The notes under the pieces: model-generated | What the model saw: the letters and a program-made list of their open reading frames with translations, nothing else | The model's database searches: none | Told to the model about the DNA's origin: nothing | Position numbers and translations under genes: made by a program | Source of the DNA: Facklamia hominis CCUG 36813 | GTDB lineage: Bacteria > Bacillota > Bacilli > Lactobacillales > Aerococcaceae | Direction: 5' to 3' | Assembly: GCF_000301035.1 (NCBI RefSeq) | Contig: NZ_JH932292.1 | Span: 858,857-922,856, forward strand | DNA: 64,000 nt | Part shown: in pieces, positions 16,376-26,243 of the stretch | How the letters are laid out: the number at the start of each line of letters is the position of its first letter | Numbering within the stretch: the first letter of the stretch is position 1

Positions 16376-17953
16376 TTACATTAATTGTTTAAGATGAACT
16401 TCTGGATGCTTATCTTTAAACCAATTTTCGGCAAACATATTTTCAAAAAGGAATACCGGTTGGTCAAAACGATCTCTAACTAACAAATTGCGTGATGAAG
16501 ACATTTTCGGATCTAATTCAGCAGGATCAATCCAGCGAGCAATTTTGGAGCCCATATTCTCCATCTCCACTTCAGCATTATATTCATTCTTCAAACGATA
16601 TTGGAAAACCTCAAACTGCAAAGCCCCGACCGCTCCAATAATATACTCTTCTGTATGATAAGAACGATAGAGTTGGACAGCGCCTTCTTGAACGAGTTGT
16701 TGCATTCCTTTATGAAAGGATTTTTGTTTCATCACATTTTTTGGCGATACTTTCATAAATAATTCAGGGGTAAATTGAGGTAAATCCGGAAATTGAACTT
16801 CCTGATTACCTGCATAAATGGTATCTCCTATTTGAAGATTGCCTGTATCATAGAGACCAATAATATCTCCTGCATAAGCATCTTGAATCTCTTCACGACT
16901 ATCTGCCAAAAATTGGGTTGTATGAGCCATCCTTAAAGTCTTACCCGTTCGTTGAAGAGTCACGTTCATACCCTTTTCGAATTTGCCTGAAATAATTCGC
17001 ACAAATGCAATTCGGTCTCGGTGAGCCGGATTCATGTTCGCTTGAATCTTAAAAATAAAACCAGTTAGGTTCTTTTGAACCGGATCTATAACCTCACCAG
17101 TTACCGTCTCAACAGCTGCTGGACTAGGTGCTAAATCCACAAATGCATCTAAAAAGGTCTGTACTCCAAATCCTGTCAAAGCTGACCCAAAGAAGACTGG
17201 TGTTAATTTTCCACAATTAACTTTTTCTCGATCAAACTGATTCCCGGCTTCATGTAATAAATCGGCTTCTTCAATCGCTTGACTATAAATGGAAGACTTA
17301 GTGAAATCATATTGACCTTGAAGCAGCATTGGATCCGCTAAATCTATTAACTCATCTTCATCCTGCGAGTGCCGAATTTCTAAACGCTGATTATATAAAT
17401 TATAAAGACCTAACAAAGTCTTACCCATACCCATCGGCCAGTTCATAGCATAGGCATCAATACCTAGGACTTCTTCTAATTCAGAAACTAAATCTAGAGG
17501 TTCTCGCCCATCTCGGTCTAACTTATTCATAAAGGTAAAAATAGGAATACCTCTTTTGGAAACCACTTCAAAGAGTTTTTTAGTTTGAGGTTCAATACCC
17601 TTGCCTGTATCCACCACCATCACACAAGCATCCACTGCCATCAAGGTCCGATAGGTATCTTCCGAAAAATCTTCGTGACCAGGCGTGTCTACGATATTAA
17701 TCTGGTACCCATCATAGTCTACCTGCATTACCGAAGATGTAACAGAGATCCCTCTTTGCTTTTCGATCTCCATCCAATCTGATTTGGCAAATTTGTTCGA
17801 TTTTTTCCCTTTAGCTTTGACAGTCCCAGCCTCTCGAATTGCTCCTGAGTATAGCAGAAGATGTTCTGTAATGGTTGTTTTACCAGCATCCGGGTGAGAA
17901 ATAATCGCAAATGTCCGCCGACGTTTAACTTCTTTGTTCAAGTTTTCTTCCAT
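16376..17953 (-). CDS. prfC: Peptide chain release factor 3
   Basis: A 525-residue RF3 GTPase that recycles RF1/RF2 from the ribosome after termination. G1 is [18 protein letters not shown]3 is [14 protein letters not shown] and G4 is NKLD; the RF3-specific C-terminal domain contains [15 protein letters not shown]. Length is normal. It has a GAGGAG ribosome site and sits alone between ptsHI and a DivIVA-like gene, with a terminator upstream. Confidence 0.97.
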   Translation of the reverse strand: MEENLNKEVKRRRTFAIISHPDAGKTTITEHLLLYSGAIREAGTVKAKGKKSNKFAKSDWMEIEKQRGISVTSSVMQVDYDGYQINIVDTPGHEDFSEDTYRTLMAVDACVMVVDTGKGIEPQTKKLFEVVSKRGIPIFTFMNKLDRDGREPLDLVSELEEVLGIDAYAMNWPMGMGKTLLGLYNLYNQRLEIRHSQDEDELIDLADPMLLQGQYDFTKSSIYSQAIEEADLLHEAGNQFDREKVNCGKLTPVFFGSALTGFGVQTFLDAFVDLAPSPAAVETVTGEVIDPVQKNLTGFIFKIQANMNPAHRDRIAFVRIISGKFEKGMNVTLQRTGKTLRMAHTTQFLADSREEIQDAYAGDIIGLYDTGNLQIGDTIYAGNQEVQFPDLPQFTPELFMKVSPKNVMKQKSFHKGMQQLVQEGAVQLYRSYHTEEYIIGAVGALQFEVFQYRLKNEYNAEVEMENMGSKIARWIDPAELDPKMSSSRNLLVRDRFDQPVFLFENMFAENWFKDKHPEVHLKQLM

Positions 17954-17996
17954 TTATAACTCCTCAAAATAAATTCTTTTTCATATAGTCAAATAA

Positions 17997-18020
17997 GAAA
18001 GCTGGACAAAGCCAGCTTTC
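17997..18020 (-). terminator. Terminator after the DivIVA-like gene
   Basis: Perfect 9-bp stem GAAAGCTGG (17997-18005) with CCAGCTTTC (18012-18020) and a six-base loop, placed just after the stop codon of the upstream minus-strand gene. Confidence 0.75.
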
Positions 18021-18041
18021 ATTTCAATCTATTTTTTTCAA

Positions 18042-18695
18042 CTAGCCTTGCTTAAAGTGCAAAAGCTTATCATCCTCTTGCTTTAAATGCTCTGTTTCAT
18101 TCTTGATCACTTCTTGCACTAATCGTTGCAAGGTCGCTTTTTCATCTTGAGTCAAAGGATCTTTATTCGGTCGAACTTCCTTTGTAATTACGCTTAAACG
18201 ATCCTCTTCTCGATAGTAATCCACTTGGTTAAGAAAACGATCAATCTGCTTATCTGGATAAACACGTTCAAAATCCTGTGCTTTAAGATATTGAACTTGC
18301 TCTTCCATCATCTCGATCATTTGTGACTGCATTGTCTTTAAACGGTCTTTAAGGTCTAATCCTGTGTCAGCCAATTCCTGACTATAATGCGCCAGATTTT
18401 CCTTAAATTGAATAACCTGTTCATTGGTACGTTCTAGAAGTTGATCGGCTTGTTCTTGAGAATGACTAATAATCTCGTTCCCCGTTTTACGCGCATCTAC
18501 CAAACCATCTTTTAGAGCAGCCTCGATCGATTGATAATAGGATAAGTCTTTTTCAAGGGTTTGAATTTTCTGCTGCATTTGAAGCAATTGGTTTTCAAGT
18601 TCTTTTATTTTCTGATCCCTATGTTCAACTAATTGACTAACTTGTTGACGGTTATAGCCAAAAAGAGCCGTCGAAATTTCAGAAATTTTATCCAC
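18042..18695 (-). CDS. DivIVA/GpsB-like coiled-coil protein
   Basis: A 217-residue, highly charged, mostly helical protein. The N-terminus (ISTALFGYNRQQVSQLV, then long heptad-like Lys/Glu/Gln/Leu stretches to about residue 120) resembles the DivIVA-domain start FGYNxxEVD, with coiled coil following. No membrane segment or catalytic motif is visible. DivIVA-type proteins mark curved membrane and division sites; assignment here rests only on the short N-terminal motif and the coiled-coil character. It is monocistronic, between prfC and an M42 peptidase. Confidence 0.6.
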   Translation of the reverse strand: MDKISEISTALFGYNRQQVSQLVEHRDQKIKELENQLLQMQQKIQTLEKDLSYYQSIEAALKDGLVDARKTGNEIISHSQEQADQLLERTNEQVIQFKENLAHYSQELADTGLDLKDRLKTMQSQMIEMMEEQVQYLKAQDFERVYPDKQIDRFLNQVDYYREEDRLSVITKEVRPNKDPLTQDEKATLQRLVQEVIKNETEHLKQEDDKLLHFKQG

Positions 18696-18769
18696 CTTGC
18701 CACCCCATTATTCTTAATATCCAATCTATCCTACCAAAAATAACCGAGCTTGAACAGACTTTTCCTCAT

Positions 18770-19840
18770 TTAAGCCATAGAACTTTCTAGATAATGACGA
18801 ATTAATTCGTAAGTCGCATTCACTGAAGTCGCATGTGTACGTTCAAAAGCATGGCTCGCATCAATACCTGCCCCGAATAACCCGTGCTTAACATCATGGC
18901 CAGAGAACATGGCACCAGATGCATCACTTTGATAAAGTGGATAAATATCAATCTTATAGGGAATCTCATTTTCTTGACATAAGGACACCAATTGATTACG
19001 AAGGCCGACATGATAAGGGCCAGAAGCATCTTTAGCACAGATCGAAACAGTGTACTCATCAGAAGTCTGATCATCACCTAGCGCTCCCATATCCACCGCA
19101 ATATACTCTTCAACTCGGGAATCAATATTCGAATTGCCACCATATCCAATTTCTTCATTGTTGGAAATATAAAAATGTGTCGTATGAGCCAAGGATAATT
19201 CACCTTTTTGAATGGCTTCCATCGCTTCAATTAATAAAGCAACACTTACTTTGTCATCTAAATGCCGTGATTTTAAAAATCCAGAATCTGTTATTTCAGC
19301 TCGAGGATCTAAAGAAATGAAATCTCCCACTTGAACTCCTAATTCAGCAACATCTTCCGGTGAAAAAACAGGATAATCTAGACGAACTTCCATATTCGTT
19401 TGGTTACGTTCTGCAGTGCGAGCATCGCGATAAACGTGGACTGAAGTTTGATGCATCAAAATGGTGCCAGAATAGGTTTTGCCAGTTTGAGCCGCATGCA
19501 CTAGGCAGTATACACCTTCAATGGCGTTATACATGTAGCCTCCAATCAAATCTAACTTCAACCGTCCGTCTGGCTTAATCGCACGGACCATAGCCCCTAA
19601 AGTATCAACGTGGGCCGTCATAAAACGATGACGCTCGGTATCTTTTCCTTCTAAAGTAACTAATAAACCACCCTTATGCGTTGATTGAGCTTGAATCCCT
19701 TTATCTGCTAGATCTTTTTGAATATGATCTAAAATATCTTGAGCATAACCGGTAGGTGAAGGAATTTGAGTGAGTGCTTTCACTCGTTCGAGACGTTCTC
19801 TTGTTTTTGCATCTAATTGATAATTTAAATCTACTACCAT
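18770..19840 (-). CDS. M42 family metallo-aminopeptidase
   Basis: A 356-residue M42 (tetrahedral TET-type) aminopeptidase with a co-catalytic dinuclear metal site. Motifs are TAHVDTLGAMVRAI (first metal His and Asp), SRHLDDKVSVALL (bridging Asp), SNNEEIGYGGN (catalytic Glu pair), DMGALGD, and a final His near residue 330. Family members trim N-terminal residues from peptides in the cytosol, supplying free amino acids. Length is normal. It is transcribed alone, downstream of mgtE. Confidence 0.93.
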   Translation of the reverse strand: MVVDLNYQLDAKTRERLERVKALTQIPSPTGYAQDILDHIQKDLADKGIQAQSTHKGGLLVTLEGKDTERHRFMTAHVDTLGAMVRAIKPDGRLKLDLIGGYMYNAIEGVYCLVHAAQTGKTYSGTILMHQTSVHVYRDARTAERNQTNMEVRLDYPVFSPEDVAELGVQVGDFISLDPRAEITDSGFLKSRHLDDKVSVALLIEAMEAIQKGELSLAHTTHFYISNNEEIGYGGNSNIDSRVEEYIAVDMGALGDDQTSDEYTVSICAKDASGPYHVGLRNQLVSLCQENEIPYKIDIYPLYQSDASGAMFSGHDVKHGLFGAGIDASHAFERTHATSVNATYELIRHYLESSMA

Positions 19841-19882
19841 TTAATCACTCCTTGATTTGTAATCGCTTAATACCACTATACA

Positions 19883-19920
19883 AAGGATTTAAAAGAAATT
19901 CAATGACTTTTCAAATCCTT
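19883..19920 (-). terminator. Probable mgtE terminator hairpin
   Basis: Inverted repeat AAGGATTT (19883-19890) with AAATCCTT (19913-19920), extended inward by an AAAAG/CTTTT pairing. It follows the mgtE stop. The minus-strand T-run is short, so strength is uncertain. Confidence 0.5.
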
Positions 19921-19934
19921 ATTGTTTTTTCATT

Positions 19935-21299
19935 TTAAAGATAACTTAGGAATAAACTAGCAATCGTAAAATAAATAAAAACTGACGTTAAGTCACTCAA
20001 AGTAGAAATAAAAGGTCCTGATGCGACCGCAGGGTCAAAGCCAAACTTAAGCATCACCTTTGGAATTAGAGCCCCTGCAATATTGGCTACAACAATCGCA
20101 CAGGCCATTGCCACCCCAATAATCACGCCTAATAATAGATTCTGTTTCCAAATACCTGCTACTAAAGCAATCGTTAACCCCATCACAATACCTGTAATCA
20201 CTCCCGTTAACATCTCAAAGCCAAAAGACTCAAAGAATGGATCATCCTCACTGCGATTCGTTAACTTACGAACCGCAACTGCTAAAGATTGTGTCCCGGC
20301 ATTACCTGCCGTTCCTGTTATTAGCGTCACAAAAATAGATAAAACAGGGGCTATTGAAATCAAACCTTCAAATTGACTGATTAACGAAGCGGTCCCCATT
20401 CCCAAGAACAATAGGGTGATTAACCAAGGCAAACGACTCTTAGAAGCAGACAATGGACTTTTATGGGTTTCATTAACATCAACTGCTGCCAAACCGGAAT
20501 AATCACTATCCGCCTCTTCTTGCATAACATCTAGTACATCATCTACAGTAATAATACCCAATAATTTATGGTCAAATCCCACAACCGGTAAAGCTAATAG
20601 ATTATAGTCGCGTACCATTTTAGCAACTTCCAACTTATCATCTGACACTTGAACCGAAATAACCCGTGTATTTTCAATCTCCTTAATCGGTGTCAAATCT
20701 TCCTTGAGAATTAAATCTCTCAATGAAATAACACCTTTTAATATACGATCTTCGTCTACCACATAAGCATAGTAGATAGTTTCTGCATCAACAGCACAGG
20801 TCTTAATATAGTCATAGGCTTCCTTGACCGTAAAGTTCTCTTGAACCATCACTAATTCGGTAGTCATAATTGAACCGGCACTATCCTCAATATAATTCAT
20901 CAATTGAGATAACTCACTAGCCGCCTCCTTAGGCATCAAATGAAGAAAAATAGCGATTTTATCGCGGTCCTCAATATGATTCAAAACATCCACTGCATTA
21001 TCGGCATACATCTTTGCTAAGACAGTAGCAGCATACATGCTTTCCATCTCTAAAAAATATTCCTTACTCAAATCAAAATTTTCATTCTCCATATCATCAA
21101 AGATTTCTGCGATTTCGTCTGGAGATAAATATTGATAGACCAAGGCTCTTTCTTGGGCTTCAAAATGGTTGAAAAGCTTAGCCTGATCATAAGTATGTAG
21201 GGCTAAGTATTCATTCCTAAAACGCGTCATCTTTTTATGCTGTAATAATTGCTTGAAAATGGCTAAACTGTCTTCAAAACTTCTTTCAAATACTTCCAT
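19935..21299 (-). CDS. mgtE: Magnesium transporter MgtE
   Basis: A 454-residue MgtE channel: an N-terminal superhelical domain (to about 125), a tandem CBS pair (about 130-255, including VISVQVSDDKLEVAKMVRDYNLLALPVVG), a plug helix and five transmembrane segments. The selectivity segment GTAGNAGTQSLAVAVRKL is clear. It imports Mg2+ down its gradient and is closed by Mg2+ binding to the CBS domains. Its start overlaps the end of the pseudouridine synthase gene by 14 bases, so it is the last gene of the relQ-nadK-rluD-mgtE unit. Confidence 0.96.
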   Translation of the reverse strand: MEVFERSFEDSLAIFKQLLQHKKMTRFRNEYLALHTYDQAKLFNHFEAQERALVYQYLSPDEIAEIFDDMENENFDLSKEYFLEMESMYAATVLAKMYADNAVDVLNHIEDRDKIAIFLHLMPKEAASELSQLMNYIEDSAGSIMTTELVMVQENFTVKEAYDYIKTCAVDAETIYYAYVVDEDRILKGVISLRDLILKEDLTPIKEIENTRVISVQVSDDKLEVAKMVRDYNLLALPVVGFDHKLLGIITVDDVLDVMQEEADSDYSGLAAVDVNETHKSPLSASKSRLPWLITLLFLGMGTASLISQFEGLISIAPVLSIFVTLITGTAGNAGTQSLAVAVRKLTNRSEDDPFFESFGFEMLTGVITGIVMGLTIALVAGIWKQNLLLGVIIGVAMACAIVVANIAGALIPKVMLKFGFDPAVASGPFISTLSDLTSVFIYFTIASLFLSYL

Positions 21300-22200
21300 A
21301 ACGGTCCTCCTGCTTCTTCTGTCTAGCTAACCAATCTATCATATCTTGGGGTAAAGACTGGTTAAAATGCATGGGTTCTTGGGTAAAAGGGTGAATAAAA
21401 TGCAGTTCTTTACAATGAAGCGCTTGTCGCATCAACCCTTGATCCATTGGCCCTCCATATAAATCATCACCAATTAAAGGCCCTCCTTCATGAGCTAAAT
21501 GAACACGGATTTGATGTGTACGCCCCGTGTGCAATCTCAATCTTAAGTGACTCCCTAATTGATAACGGTTTATGGTCCAATATTCCGTCTTGGCTTTCTG
21601 CCCTTGAGGATCCACCTTACGGGTAATAATGGAATCGCCACAACGAGCAATGGGTTGATCAATTATCTGATGATCCGGCCAATTCTTACGTGAACTCAAG
21701 GCTTCATAAAATTTATAAAATGTCCCTTGTTTTACTTGACGATCCATTAAGGCATGGGCCAAACGATGCTTAGCTACCAACATCAAACCGGTTGTATCAC
21801 GGTCTAAACGAGTAACAATATGAATCACTTGATCTTGATAATTTTTAGACTGATAATATCCTTTTATTCGATTGGCAATCGATGAATCAGGTGTCTTAAC
21901 TGAAGGGATTGAGGTGACATTCGCTGGCTTATTAATAACCAACAAATCGCGATCTTCATAAACAATCTCGATGGGAATCGATGAGGCCACAACCGAATCA
22001 TAACCCTCTTCAACCGGAGCCACTAAACGTAGATGATCGCCTTTTTGAATGAAAAATCGAATCGGCACCTTAACATAATTTAAGTAAATACTGCCTGCGA
22101 ATTTAACATCACGCATAAAGGCTCGTGGTAATTTTTGTTGATTCAAAAAAGCTTTAATCGTCATCGGCTGATCCTCTTGATAGATCCAATTTAATTCCAT
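21286..22200 (-). CDS. RluA/RluD-family pseudouridine synthase
   Basis: A 304-residue pseudouridine synthase of the RluA family. The catalytic Asp lies in VTRLDRDTTGLMLVAK; the N-terminal residues 11-65 form an S4-like RNA-binding segment, and HTGRTHQIRVHLAHEGGPLIGDDLYGG closes the fold. The closest known neighbour by gene order is B. subtilis yjbO, since relQ-nadK-rluD mirrors yjbM-yjbN-yjbO. The precise RNA target is unknown. It overlaps nadK by 10 bases. Confidence 0.92.
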   Translation of the reverse strand: MELNWIYQEDQPMTIKAFLNQQKLPRAFMRDVKFAGSIYLNYVKVPIRFFIQKGDHLRLVAPVEEGYDSVVASSIPIEIVYEDRDLLVINKPANVTSIPSVKTPDSSIANRIKGYYQSKNYQDQVIHIVTRLDRDTTGLMLVAKHRLAHALMDRQVKQGTFYKFYEALSSRKNWPDHQIIDQPIARCGDSIITRKVDPQGQKAKTEYWTINRYQLGSHLRLRLHTGRTHQIRVHLAHEGGPLIGDDLYGGPMDQGLMRQALHCKELHFIHPFTQEPMHFNQSLPQDMIDWLARQKKQEDRYGSI

Positions 22201-23039
22201 GACTTATCTCCTTGAAGGGGTGGCTTATCCACTTGTCGGTGACCAATAAAAGAAGCTTCTACCCGGTCCCAATAGTGTAAATGCTTCGCATAGACAAAAT
22301 GAACTCGCTCTTGTGCCATTTGCAGGCGTAATCGTTCAATTTGACAATGATCTCTAAACAAATGATCAATACTTAAGAATAAAGGAATATCTGCCTCTTG
22401 AGGATAAAGATCTAGCCATTCCTGTTTTGGCAAAATAATCGGCGAAGCCAGAGTTCGGAATAAACGATTATTAACCGATGCCATCTCAGTCATTTGGATC
22501 GCCTCGACACAAGGGTGCAACACCGCACCACCTAGAGACTTATTCAATCCTGTCGACCCCGTAGGTGTTGCCACGCAGAGTCCATCGCCTCGAAAAGTCT
22601 CAAAAAAGACATCCTTGATCGACACATCACACACCATCGTCTTACCAAACGAACGAAGAGCTACCTCATTTAAAGCCAGACGTCGTTCGATCGTTTGATC
22701 TTGAAAATAAAGCTTAACTTCTAATAAAGGATAAGACGTTTCTTTCATACGGTTCTGAACCAAGCTATCAATCATACGATCGAACTCATCAGGTAACCAA
22801 TCCGTATAAAAGCCCAAATGTCCAGTATGCAAGCCTAAAAATTGAACACGATCCATATGATCTTCATAAGCATGAAAAGCTCCTAAAAGGGTTCCATCCC
22901 CACCTATGGATAGAACGTAATCTGGATTTAATAACCCTTCTTGACAAATAAACCCCGCTTGAACTAATTTTTCCTTCACCTTACTCGCTAACTGAATAGA
23001 GGCTGTATGGGAATTTCGATAAATAGCTATTTTCTTCAT
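22191..23039 (-). CDS. nadK: NAD kinase
   Basis: A 282-residue ATP-NAD kinase that makes NADP. The diagnostic GGDGTLLGAFHAY motif is near residue 46, NE in LALNEVALRS follows, and the glycine-rich TPTGSTGLNKSLGG is near residue 155. Start and stop overlap both neighbours (ATGA with relQ), showing tight translational coupling. Confidence 0.97.
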   Translation of the reverse strand: MKKIAIYRNSHTASIQLASKVKEKLVQAGFICQEGLLNPDYVLSIGGDGTLLGAFHAYEDHMDRVQFLGLHTGHLGFYTDWLPDEFDRMIDSLVQNRMKETSYPLLEVKLYFQDQTIERRLALNEVALRSFGKTMVCDVSIKDVFFETFRGDGLCVATPTGSTGLNKSLGGAVLHPCVEAIQMTEMASVNNRLFRTLASPIILPKQEWLDLYPQEADIPLFLSIDHLFRDHCQIERLRLQMAQERVHFVYAKHLHYWDRVEASFIGHRQVDKPPLQGDKSWN

Positions 23040-23725
23040 GAATTGCTACCTTCATTTCGTGATTTTGGTAACCGAGGATCCTCTTTTTGAAAACGGCTAT
23101 CAAAAATCTTATTTGCTTCACGAATTTCTTCACGAATGGCACTCATCTCTTCATCCAAACGAAAGGCAGCTTCAGACGCACGTTGCAAACGGCTTAAAAT
23201 AGCTTGAGGGTATTGACCATCATACTTATAATTTAGGGAATGCTCAATCGTCGCCCAGAAATTCATCGCCAAAGTCCGAATCTGAACTTCCACAATCACA
23301 TTCTGAACCTGACCATGTACCCGCTCAATCGGATATTCCAATACCATATGATAAGAACGATAACCCGAAGGTTTATGTTTCTTGATATAATCGCGGATTA
23401 AAATCACCTTGAAGTCCGAACGCTCCATTAAGATATCCGCTACTTCGTAGATATCATCTACAAATTGACACATAATTCGGATCCCAGCAATATCCTGCAC
23501 ACCTATCAGAATCTCTTCGGGAGCAATCTGCCGCATATCCATTTTTTCTAAAATACTTTCCTTTGATTTAACACGCCCAGTCACAAACTCAATCGGTGCG
23601 TGGCGATCTAAATCGTGGAATTCTTGACGAATATTTTTAAGCTTGACTTTTAATTCAGCCACTGCTTGCGCATAAGGGGCTAAAAAAAGATCCCAATCTT
23701 CAATAAAGTCCTCTCGCACGGACAA
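23036..23725 (-). CDS. relQ: Small alarmone synthetase RelQ (GTP pyrophosphokinase)
   Basis: A 229-residue RelA/SpoT-domain protein with a synthetase domain only. Substrate-binding motifs are GRVKSKESILEKM, the catalytic region AGIRIMCQFVDDIYEV and GYRSYHMVLEYP, and the Glu-containing EVQIRTLAMNFWATIEH. There is no hydrolase HD domain, so it makes (p)ppGpp but cannot degrade it. RelQ proteins are tetrameric and regulated by pppGpp (family knowledge). It opens the four-gene operon and diverges from the SpxH-like gene, as in Bacillus. Confidence 0.96.
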   Translation of the reverse strand: MSVREDFIEDWDLFLAPYAQAVAELKVKLKNIRQEFHDLDRHAPIEFVTGRVKSKESILEKMDMRQIAPEEILIGVQDIAGIRIMCQFVDDIYEVADILMERSDFKVILIRDYIKKHKPSGYRSYHMVLEYPIERVHGQVQNVIVEVQIRTLAMNFWATIEHSLNYKYDGQYPQAILSRLQRASEAAFRLDEEMSAIREEIREANKIFDSRFQKEDPRLPKSRNEGSNS

Positions 23726-23940
23726 ACCCTCCCTAAACTCATAATCAGATTTATTTTATCATAAGAGAAAGATTTAATAAAAGATTTCAAAAAAGGATTG
23801 ATTTTTTATCAGCTTGATTAGATAATAGCATAGGTCTACTTATTAGTTTAATTAATATAAAGCATATCATTATTATATATCTCATCTATGTGTTACTATA
23901 ATGGTGACTTGGAATTCAATAACAAAGGAGGAAATCAAAT

Positions 23941-24610
23941 GAATAAATATCTTATTGATTATCATATCAATGGTCATGCTAAATATTTTGATTTTTATTT
24001 ATTTGTAAATCCTTTAGGTCGCAAATGTTTCTTTTCTGAACAAGAAATCAGTCGAACTAAAGCGCTCATTTCTTCCAAAGTAGACTTGAATATCCTATGT
24101 GTTTGTAATGAATATATTCTCAACGATTTTTTAAGCCGAATCGGTTTGACGAACTGCTCCTTAAAAGTTCGCAATGAAGTTTACCATAAACTTTATCATA
24201 CCGCATTGGCCATTAAATCTGCTAGCTTACAAGGTAAACAAAAAAGTCGGCATTATTTTCTTTGCTTAGAAAACAATTTAGAAAAAGATATGTCCAAACT
24301 TACTCAGGATACACTTTATCAAATTGCAGAACTAGCTAATTTAGATGTAGACCTATTCATTGAAGACTATCAGTCAAAATTAGTCCGTAAATTATACCTT
24401 AATGATTTAAAAATTGCACAAAGTATGACTGTTCATAAAACACCTACTCTGGTGGTTTTTGATTCAACAAATGACTTAGGCGGCTATAAAATTGAAGATA
24501 ACGTTACACTAAAGAGTGCTCTAGAACTCTTAGACCAAATGATGATTTGCCAGTGTGACTGTTCACCGATAAACATCAAATCGACTCATCCTCTATTCAT
24601 TCTCCATTAA
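23941..24610 (+). CDS. spxH: SpxH/YjbH-like ClpXP adaptor, DsbA-fold
   Basis: A 222-residue protein starting at the ATG at 23941 after AAAGGAGG. The layout YFDFYLFVNPLGRKCFFSEQ at the N-terminus, the helical middle and the late cis-Pro segment TPTLVVFD correspond to the DsbA/thioredoxin-like YjbH family, which delivers Spx to ClpXP. The N-terminal redox motif is degenerate: only the second cysteine remains (PLGRKC), so it is unlikely to be a dithiol oxidase. Position next to relQ-nadK-rluD matches the Bacillus yjbH neighbourhood. Sequence similarity is modest, so the name rests on fold plus context. Confidence 0.75.
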
Positions 24611-24767
24611 GACCTTTATTCAACCTTTCTAATCGATTGCTTCCCCTTCGAAAATTTTCCTAGGAATTGCGGTCGATTCTTTTTGTTTTAGGACTCGAAC
24701 AACTAACAAAGCAATGGTATGATAAAGAGTAAACGTTATTTCCTCCCTCAACCTATCTCCAACAAAA

Positions 24768-24794
24768 AAAGACCGGGAACGATCCCAGTCTTTC
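24768..24794 (-). terminator. rplT operon terminator
   Basis: Stem AAAGACCGGGA / TCCCAGTCTTT with a short loop (24768-24794), one G-U pair, followed on the minus strand by a T-run. It ends infC-rpmI-rplT. Confidence 0.88.
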
Positions 24795-24804
24795 AAAAAT
24801 CGAA

Positions 24805-25161
24805 TTAAGCCAATGCTTTTTTAGCTTCTTCTACTAAAGCTGAAAAAGCTGCTTCATCATTAACTGCTAAATCCGCTAACATCTTACGGTTAACTTCAAT
24901 ACCAGCCTTTTTCAAACCATTCATTAAAACAGAATAGCTCAAACCATTTTGGCGTGCCGCTGCATTAATCCGTGTGATCCATAAACGACGGAAGTTCCGT
25001 TTGGTTTGACGACGATCACGGTAAGCATACATGTATGACTTCATTACTTGTTGCTTAGCTGTTTTATATAATTTAGATTTTGCGCCATAGTAACCTTTTG
25101 CTAATTTAAGGGTACGTTTACGACGTTGACGAGTAACATATCCACCTTTAACACGTGCCAT
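24805..25161 (-). CDS. rplT: 50S ribosomal protein L20
   Basis: A 118-residue L20 beginning [20 protein letters not shown], with [18 protein letters not shown] in the middle. L20 is an early 23S assembly protein and, in Firmicutes, the repressor that binds the leader of its own infC-rpmI-rplT operon (established in B. subtilis). It is the last gene of the operon. Confidence 0.98.
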   Translation of the reverse strand: MARVKGGYVTRQRRKRTLKLAKGYYGAKSKLYKTAKQQVMKSYMYAYRDRRQTKRNFRRLWITRINAAARQNGLSYSVLMNGLKKAGIEVNRKMLADLAVNDEAAFSALVEEAKKALA

Positions 25162-25185
25162 ATTTTAGTCCTCCTATTCCTGATT

Positions 25186-25383
25186 CTATAATGCGTCGAT
25201 CATTTGCTTGATTCGTTTCATATCTGAAGCAGAAACAAGTCCTGATTTTCTTAATTGACGACGTTGTTTTTTAGTTTTTCCATGGAAACGGTGAGAAGTA
25301 AAGGCATGATCTCTTTTCAACTTACCAGAAGCAGTCTTCTTAACACGTTTAGCTAATCCACGGTGAGTTTTTTGTTTTGGCAT
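25186..25383 (-). CDS. rpmI: 50S ribosomal protein L35
   Basis: A 65-residue, very basic L35: [20 protein letters not shown] start and [13 protein letters not shown] near the end. It lies between infC and rplT, 24 bases before rplT, with a good GGAGG-type site. Confidence 0.98.
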   Translation of the reverse strand: MPKQKTHRGLAKRVKKTASGKLKRDHAFTSHRFHGKTKKQRRQLRKSGLVSASDMKRIKQMIDAL

Positions 25384-25421
25384 GGTAATCCTCCTAAATA
25401 TGTTGATTTTTGATTGTATAA

Positions 25422-25943
25422 TTATTTGCCAGAATCTGTGTTAGGGGCCACTATAGTATACATACTACGCCCTTCCATCTTCGGCTTTGATTCAACAACC
25501 GCAATATCTTTGGTATCTTCAATAAAGTCCTCTAGAACATCTCGTCCTAGATCCTTATGAGTGATCGAGCGTCCTCTGAATCGAATGCTCGCTTTCACTT
25601 TATCGCCTTTTTCTAAGAATTTGATTGATTGACGCAATTTTGTTTGATAATCGTGGTCATCGATCGAAGGGCTAAACCGTACTTCTTTAACATTAACCGT
25701 CTTGGTATTTTTGCGTTGTTCTTTTTCTTTCTTTTGTTGTTCATAGCGATATTTGCCATAATCCATAATCCGAGCCACTGGGGGCTTGGCTTGGGGCGAT
25801 ACTAAGACTAAGTCCAATTCAAACGATTCCGCAATCGTTAGTGCATCTTTTAAAGATTTAATCCCGATTTGGTCTCCATTATCTCCGATAACTCGCAATT
25901 CTTTTGCGCGAATTTGATCATTTATCAAGGCTTCTTTAGCGAT
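25422..25943 (-). CDS. infC: Translation initiation factor IF-3
   Basis: IF-3, which keeps 30S subunits free and rejects non-AUG start codons. The N domain ([21 protein letters not shown]), linker with KKEKEQRK, and C domain ([17 protein letters not shown]) are complete. An internal TTG at 25928 gives 168 residues but has no proper ribosome site and cuts the usual N-terminus. An ATC codon at 25943, six bases after GGAGGTGG, gives 173 residues with the family-like start [16 protein letters not shown] take ATC as the start; unusual start codons in infC are a known means of autogenous control. Confidence 0.95.
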   Translation of the reverse strand: MAKEALINDQIRAKELRVIGDNGDQIGIKSLKDALTIAESFELDLVLVSPQAKPPVARIMDYGKYRYEQQKKEKEQRKNTKTVNVKEVRFSPSIDDHDYQTKLRQSIKFLEKGDKVKASIRFRGRSITHKDLGRDVLEDFIEDTKDIAVVESKPKMEGRSMYTIVAPNTDSGK

Positions 25944-25980
25944 ATGAGTCCACCTCCATTATATTTGATGAGTTTAAGTA

Positions 25981-26117
25981 AAAACACAAAAAGCCCGTCC
26001 AAAGACGCGCTCATTTCTCCATCAAAAAACCTATGATATAGGTTTTATCATGATTAGCCCTACACTTTAGTGCCCGGCGAGAAACAGCTGTCTCTACTTG
26101 TTGTCTCAACTTTTAGT
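25981..26117 (-). promoter_or_regulatory. L20-type leader RNA with attenuator, upstream of infC
   Basis: The transcript from about 26111 runs over 150 bases before infC. It contains a perfect 8-bp hairpin (AAACCTAT/ATAGGTTT, 26027-26045) and then an attenuator: AGCGCGTC/GACGGGCT stem (25992-26011, one mismatch) followed by a run of T (25981-25991). This layout matches the L20 leader of Firmicutes, in which L20 binding causes early termination. Identification is by position and the attenuator, not by a covariance search. Confidence 0.78.
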
Positions 26118-26146
26118 ATCATATCATAATACTCGGATGAAAGCAA
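26118..26146 (-). promoter_or_regulatory. infC operon promoter
   Basis: Minus-strand -35 TTGCTT (26141-26146), 17-base spacer, -10 TATGAT (26118-26123). It would start transcription near 26111, about 165 bases before infC. Confidence 0.7.
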
Positions 26147-26243
26147 GAACTCTTGAGATCATTTTTTAGTGAAGCTACTTCTATCGCTTTTACTTTTAAA
26201 CTCTGCTACAATGAGAACGATAAAAAAAGATTGGTGAAGTCGT

